Part shown: positions 59,701 through 64,000 of the stretch, one piece after another | Layout: every line of letters starts with the position of its first letter | Numbering within the stretch: the stretch's first letter is position 1 | Assembly (NCBI GenBank): GCA_035048815.1 | Contig: JAUCBN010000043.1 | Coordinates: 12,713,001 to 12,777,000, forward strand | Reading direction: 5' to 3' | Length of the DNA stretch: 64,000 nt | From: Abelmoschus esculentus | Taxonomy: Eukaryota > Streptophyta > Magnoliopsida > Malvales > Malvaceae | Position numbers and translations under genes: made by a program | Notes under the pieces: generated by a model | Database searches by the model: none | What the model was told of the DNA's origin: nothing | Seen by the model: the letters and a program-made list of their open reading frames with translations, nothing else

Positions 59701-60917
59701 AAAGTCTCATTTGGCAATAACATATTTTCTCAACGAGCATAATGCACTGTAAATATGAGATAAAGTCTCATTTGGCAATAGCATATTTGCTCAGTCGGAG
59801 CTTTCTAGTACTTCCGGATATAGTACTCATATTATTCTCTTACATTTAAAATGGGAAAATATTCATAATTATGCACCTTTTAATATATGCTTTATTTCAT
59901 TCACTTCGGGAAATGAAAAATATGTGCTCTGTACCATTCACTTCGGGGAATGGAAAAATATTAAAAAAATAGCACATTATATCAAATCGGATCAAATATA
60001 AGCTTTCAAGAGCTCTTCCGAAGCATTGATATTTTAGTACTTTGAGATATAGTACTCATATTTCCCTTGTATTTAAATGGGAAAAATATTTCTTATGCTT
60101 AAGTATTGTATGAGTACTTGCACTGTCTGCTAAGCATAAATTGCCATAAATTATTGCATATTTTATTCCGAAAGTAATCATATTCTTTTAAAGAAAAAAT
60201 TAACATAAAAGATAAATAAATAAATAATATATAAAGTAAGTTAACATAAATAAATAATAAATAAAAATAAATAAATTAAAATAAATAAATAAATTAACAT
60301 TAAACAAAATAAATAAATTAACATTAAACAAAATAAATTAAAGATCAATTATTTCTTTTAGAATTTATAAAGGAAATAAATGGCGAATTATTCCCTTCAA
60401 GGGTTATGAGAAAAATTATCAATATCCAATTGAGTTGGATCAATAACGCCATTATATTCGCCACAAAGAAAATCTATTTATATTTTCTTTAATTTACCAT
60501 TCATGATTATGGATAAAGTCCATAATACTTCGGCGTTTGACAAGTACGAGATCAATGGTTTGTACCATCGCATTGGTAACATAAAGATTTTGATATGATC
60601 TTTATCATTCTTGTCATCTTTATAATTCCACTTCTTGTGGATATAAGCATTCTCAAAATAATCACCTTATCCATGTCTATTTTATGATCTCAATCATGAC
60701 CACAATTACTAATGTAGCATTTATTCTTTCCACTATAAAATATCACATTCACTTTAGGGAATGGAGCGGAGACTGATAGGTATTTAAAACCCTTGTATGA
60801 TATTTTGTTTGTAAGACAACATTAATGTGTGAAAAGTGGAGTATGTTTTTCTAACATATCCTTTTCAATGATACTCTGGTACATAATTGAGTTTTATTCA
60901 CTAACCATATAGTGAAT

Positions 60918-61170
60918 TATCACGTTTGCATTCACTTCAAGGAATAAAACAAATTCAATAATCGCATGGAATAAACATCATGCTTGCATTCACTTCAGGG
61001 AATCAAATAATCGCATGGAATAATCATCATGCTTGCATTCACTTCAAGAAATGTCATAAATCCAGTAATCACATAGAATAATCATCATGCTTGCATTCAC
61101 TTTAAGGAATGTCATAAATCCAATAATTGTATGGAATAAGCATCATGCATGCATTCACTTCAGGGAATGC
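60918..61170. repeat. Tandem CATTCACTTCAGGGAATG repeats of Copia element 2
   Basis: About four to five diverged units homologous to 10950-11275. The unit number and spacing differ slightly; one unit lacks its ATGTCATAAATCC part. Confidence 0.75.
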
Positions 61171-61931
61171 CTCCCATAAAAATTCTTTGATCAAGACGAT
61201 TTTCGTAACTTGAACTTGGGAGAAGTCTATAGTCGAATTTTTTGACACAAAAAAATATTGCTTCTAAGCAAATATAGACTTTATAATATCCATACTATTA
61301 AATAGTAATTGATCAACCGATATATATTCAATATATCCAAGGAAAAAAAATTTAATCCTTATACGCGGTGTTGTTAAACCATTTCACAAGGTCCTTTAAA
61401 AAGAACCTCCTTTGAGACCAGTAGCCTCGCAGAACGGGATGTCCAGCCAATATACTCAGATTAAACTAACATAACAAAAAAACATATTAATTAATTAAAG
61501 GTTTAATATTTGTTCTAATATCATGTAATACTTACAACATAATTAAAACATAAACTTTTATCATAATAATAAAATAAACAAATATTGATTATAAATAAAG
61601 ATAAAAGAATCTCAAATTAAATAAATAAAACATACCAAACTTTCCACTAATTTGAATATATGATAGATTTAGTTACCAATATCTTGTTAAAATCTTTTTT
61701 GAGAATTGTCGACAAGAACCGCGGTATTTGAGCCACTTTATCGATACACAAATACCAAACAATCAAAGATTTTAATAAATTAAAAATCAAATCAAAGATC
61801 AAGAAAGAAAAATAATCGATAATTAAAATATAATTGAGAGAGAAGAACTTATCTTTGATTTATGCCAGTAACAAATTCTTTTCAATAACTCCTTCAAGAT
61901 TTGAACGAAAAATACCTCCGTTGGTTAGAGT

Positions 61932-61946
61932 CTCGTGCTGATAACG
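61932..61946 (-). promoter_or_regulatory. Putative primer-binding site of Copia element 2
   Basis: Minus strand CGTTATCAGCACGAG directly after the 5' LTR. It differs from element 1 by two bases. Confidence 0.55.
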
Positions 61947-62183
61947 TGTTGTGAATAAAGTAAAGAACAAGAATAAAATAGGAGAACAAAGATGAGAGAC
62001 AAAAGAGAGAGATTTTATTATATTCTCAAAGTAGGGTTGTATACAATGTTTTGTCCAAAAGTCTATATTTATAGGCATAAGATGGAAACCCTAATTCCAA
62101 TGGGTATTAAACCTTAATAATAAAGTCCATTAAACTTTAACTTAATATATGGATATTCACCATGAATAAATATATTTATACCA
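61947..62183 (-). repeat. 5' LTR of Copia element 2
   Basis: 237 bp, TGTTGTGAATAAAG to TATACCA. The terminal ACA has mutated to CCA at the plus-strand right end. Confidence 0.9.
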
Positions 62184-63437
62184 ATTTTATCGTATTTAGT
62201 AATTTATTGTTTATTATATTCGAAATTTCAAAATTTTTATAAATATAACCTTGAAATTCAAAAAATTAGTTTAATCAAATTATATTTTTGGATAATCGGA
62301 TATCTGAATATCTGATCCAAATATTCGATATTCGAATATGCAGATATGTGCTCTTTTTTTCGGATCGGATACGGATCAATATATCATCAATCCGAAAACC
62401 TGGATATCCGAAAAAATCGAATCTGATTTCATCTGATATCCGAAAATGAACACCCCTAACCGGAAGGACTTATATGAATTAGGATTCGGGTTAAAGAAGG
62501 AAACCAAGGTTATCTAGAGCGTGGCCTCACACACCGTCACCATTAACGACTTTCTTGATATTGACGTTTTTGTTGCTCAGGAAAATCTTGAGTATGTGGG
62601 ACAGGCTATTGATGGCATCGACAACTCCTTTTGGAAATCAACGGCTCAAATCATCTCTCATGGTAAAGATAAGTTCTTCTCACCTCCAGAAGATTATAGT
62701 TCAGATTCTTAAATTTCTAAAGGTGAAAGATTAAATAAGTAATAACAGCGGTAATGAAAAATGGTACAGACATTTTGAAATGCAAATTCGAGCTCTTCAA
62801 TCAAGTAAAAGTATATATTGTACTAAATCTGAGGACTTAGAGGGTTAGTAATTGTTGGAAATTAAGGTTTATTTCGAAAGAGAAAACAAGGAAAATTGAG
62901 AATTTGTTGAATTTTCTAAATTTAGTTATTCAAGAGATTTTTAGAGAAGTTGATTCTGATGAATTTGATTATAAGATATATTAGGATAATTATTTTTATA
63001 TGTTAAGTAAGCTAATGAGGGCAGAGGAGGAGAGAGCTAAGCTCGTTAAACTAGCCATTTCTGAAGAGGAAGACAGTGATTTGAGCTGGGATATTGATGA
63101 GGATGATGAAGAAGAGAGTGAAAATGTTGATAGTGAGAAGAAGAAAAAGGATTCAAGTGAACATGGTGACAAATATTTGAAAAACGACAGAGAGAAAGCG
63201 GATTCTTGTAAGGATAGTGATCTGTCTGTTATTTCAAGCCAACACTCGCCTGAGGAGAAAGGGTGGGATGAAGCTGAGGAGATTCGGAATAGAGATGACA
63301 ATAAAGGGGACAATTATATTGGAAGTATTGGTAGGATTTGTCCATGTAAACGATTGATTGGTGCGGATGAAGAAGAGGATTTGAGCTGGGATATCGATGA
63401 GGAGGAAGAAGATCATCCTCACCCTGTTAAAGATTGA

Positions 63438-64000
63438 TTCAATACTAATATATAAAAGTAATATAAAATCAATTGCTAATAACTACTACTAATAGTAGCA
63501 TCATTGAGGTTTCTTTAAGATGGTTTTATCATAAATAGTAGTGAGAACTATGGACCATAAGAGGAAAATTTTAAGAGTTCTTTAGAGTTTAGGGTTTAAT
63601 AGGATATTAATGACGATAATGCCAAGGATCATCCCATTAAAGCTTAGTTCAATATCGATATCTGATGGAACCAAAATCGATTGTCAGTGCTAGTAGTAAT
63701 AGTAGCAGTAAGGTTCTTTTAAGATGATTCTTTAAAAATAAAACTTTATGGTTCATATGTCATAACATATTACCCAAACATTTAGTTCATCATGTTAACA
63801 TATCTCAGTGATTTGATTCAATTGCATCATTATTTATAATGTTTCATAAATATTTTCAGAGTTGTGCTTATTCAAAATATTCATCTTTTCTTCATCATGT
63901 AGAGTTTTGTTATATAATCTACGTTTCTGGTCAGTAATTGTAGAATTGAAAGAAATTCTCTCTTGATTTTATTTATAGGAAGATTACATATTTATATACA
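63438..64000. other. 3' flank of the BSD retrocopy with a diverged duplication
   Basis: 63400-63525 and 63615-63740 share a block order: GATCATCC, TTAAAG, TTCAATA, AATAGTAGCA, GGTT(T)CTTTTAAGATG. This suggests an old tandem duplication of the gene's 3' end with a period of about 215 bp. The remainder is AT-rich, no gene. Confidence 0.5.

Larger units (their letters stand above)
56560..62183 (-). mobile_element. Ty1/Copia LTR retrotransposon, element 2, degraded (5624 bp)
   Basis: 237-bp LTRs at 61947-62183 (5') and 56560-56796 (3') differ at about 9 positions by eye, fewer than in element 1. The flanks ATCTT (56555-56559) and ATTTT (62184-62188) match at 4 of 5. The internal order is the same as element 1: Gag knuckle with C-Y-Q-C-D-G-T-N-H-stop-S-R-T-C (about 60540-60600), linker A-D-P-K-R-V-T-K-S (58453-58647), reverse transcriptase Y-V-D-D (57626-57637) and polypurine tract at 56797-56806. 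The leader next to the primer site (about 61470-61930) is unlike that of element 1 and about 240 bp longer. It carries the same stop codons in the knuckle and the linker as element 1. Confidence 0.93.
56217..62458 (-). mobile_element. hAT-like MITE (about 613 bp without its nested Copia) inserted in the BSD retrocopy
   Basis: Starts TAAGGGTATTCAAAAATATCC and ends AATGAACACCCCTA. It is flanked by ACTGGAAG (56209-56216) and ACCGGAAG (62459-62466), a 7-of-8 target duplication. It belongs to the same GATATCCGAT family as the tandem array at 28365-34990 but in the opposite orientation. Its left arm contains a 60-bp tandem duplication (56229-56288 and 56289-56345). Copia element 2 lies inside it. 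Confidence 0.85.
56052..63437 (+). pseudogene. BSD-domain protein retrocopy, broken and split by nested insertions
   Basis: The 5' part (56052-56216) reads M-D-F-F-I-F-V-L-S-N-D then T-W-S-F-G-G-L-V-K-T-L-A-N-K-S-E-S-V-I-E-S-Y-W-K. The 3' part resumes at 62467 with D-L-Y-E-L-G-F-G-L-K-K-E-T-K-V-I, then a TAG, then Q-E-N-L-E-Y-V-G-Q-A-I-D-G and T-A-Q-I-I-S-H-G-K-D (62570-62690). Next comes F-E-M-Q-I-R-A-L-Q-S-S (about 62775), the BSD core I-E-N-L-L-N-F and Y-F-Y-M-L-S-K-L (about 62895-63010), and an acidic tail with D-L-S-W-D-I-D-E twice (63000-63437). Removing the insertion and one copy of its 8-bp target duplication restores the local frame across the junction. At least one stop and two frame changes remain, so no full protein can be made. 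No intron is apparent in about 1.1 kb of coding homology, which suggests a retrocopy. Intact family members are plant BSD-domain proteins of unknown function. Confidence 0.85.

Overview
The window is nuclear DNA from a flowering plant, most likely a eudicot. It holds AT-rich intergenic DNA packed with nested transposable elements, intron-rich genes with GT-AG junctions, and plant-typical families (J-protein with two DUF3444 domains, ERD6-like sugar transporter, RF298-type RING ligase, MO25-like scaffold). The gene and repeat style would fit Malvaceae such as cotton, but that is an impression that cannot be proven from the sequence alone.

Four intact-looking protein genes are present. (1) 1558-4353 (+) is a single-exon J-protein with two DUF3444 domains. 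(2) 22967-26205 (+) is an 18-exon ERD6-like monosaccharide transporter; the exons I mapped sum to 489 codons in a continuous frame. (3) 39470-35882 (-) is a two-coding-exon RF298/RF4-like RING E3 ligase of 892 residues. (4) 49441-53701 (+) is an 11-exon MO25/CAB39-like gene of 344 residues. A fifth gene, a BSD-domain protein at 56052-63437 (+), is an apparently intronless retrocopy. It is broken by stop codons and frameshifts and split by a hAT-like MITE that itself carries a Copia element. The four genes do not form a pathway; this is an ordinary mosaic.

Layout: 0-6.6 kb J-protein gene with three MITE-like elements; 6.6-12.0 kb Copia element 1; 12.2-12.5 kb foldback element; 13.0-19.0 kb long Gypsy-type LTR-like block carrying two nested repeats, one a 2.66-kb hAT-like element with a perfect 8-bp target duplication; 19.3-21.4 kb MITEs and a LINE tail; 23-26.2 kb transporter; 26.5-35 kb MITEs and a roughly 0.5-kb tandem array split by a 3.9-kb solo LTR with a perfect 5-bp target duplication; 35.9-39.8 kb RING ligase; 40.2-40.6 kb large inverted repeat; 42.07-49.10 kb a complete Mutator-like element (MULE); 49.4-53.7 kb MO25-like gene; 54.8-56.0 kb LINE and SINE remnants; 56.05-63.4 kb split BSD retrocopy with Copia element 2.

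The most unusual object is the 7.0-kb MULE. It has roughly 100-bp terminal inverted repeats and a 9-bp near-matching target duplication. It carries a degraded MuDR-type transposase on one strand, a plant-mobile-domain (PMD) gene on the other, an RNase H-like LINE fragment, and about eight subterminal repeats. Its right end lies about 340 bp upstream of the MO25-like start codon. Second is the relative chronology readable at the BSD locus: retrocopy, then hAT-like MITE, then Copia.
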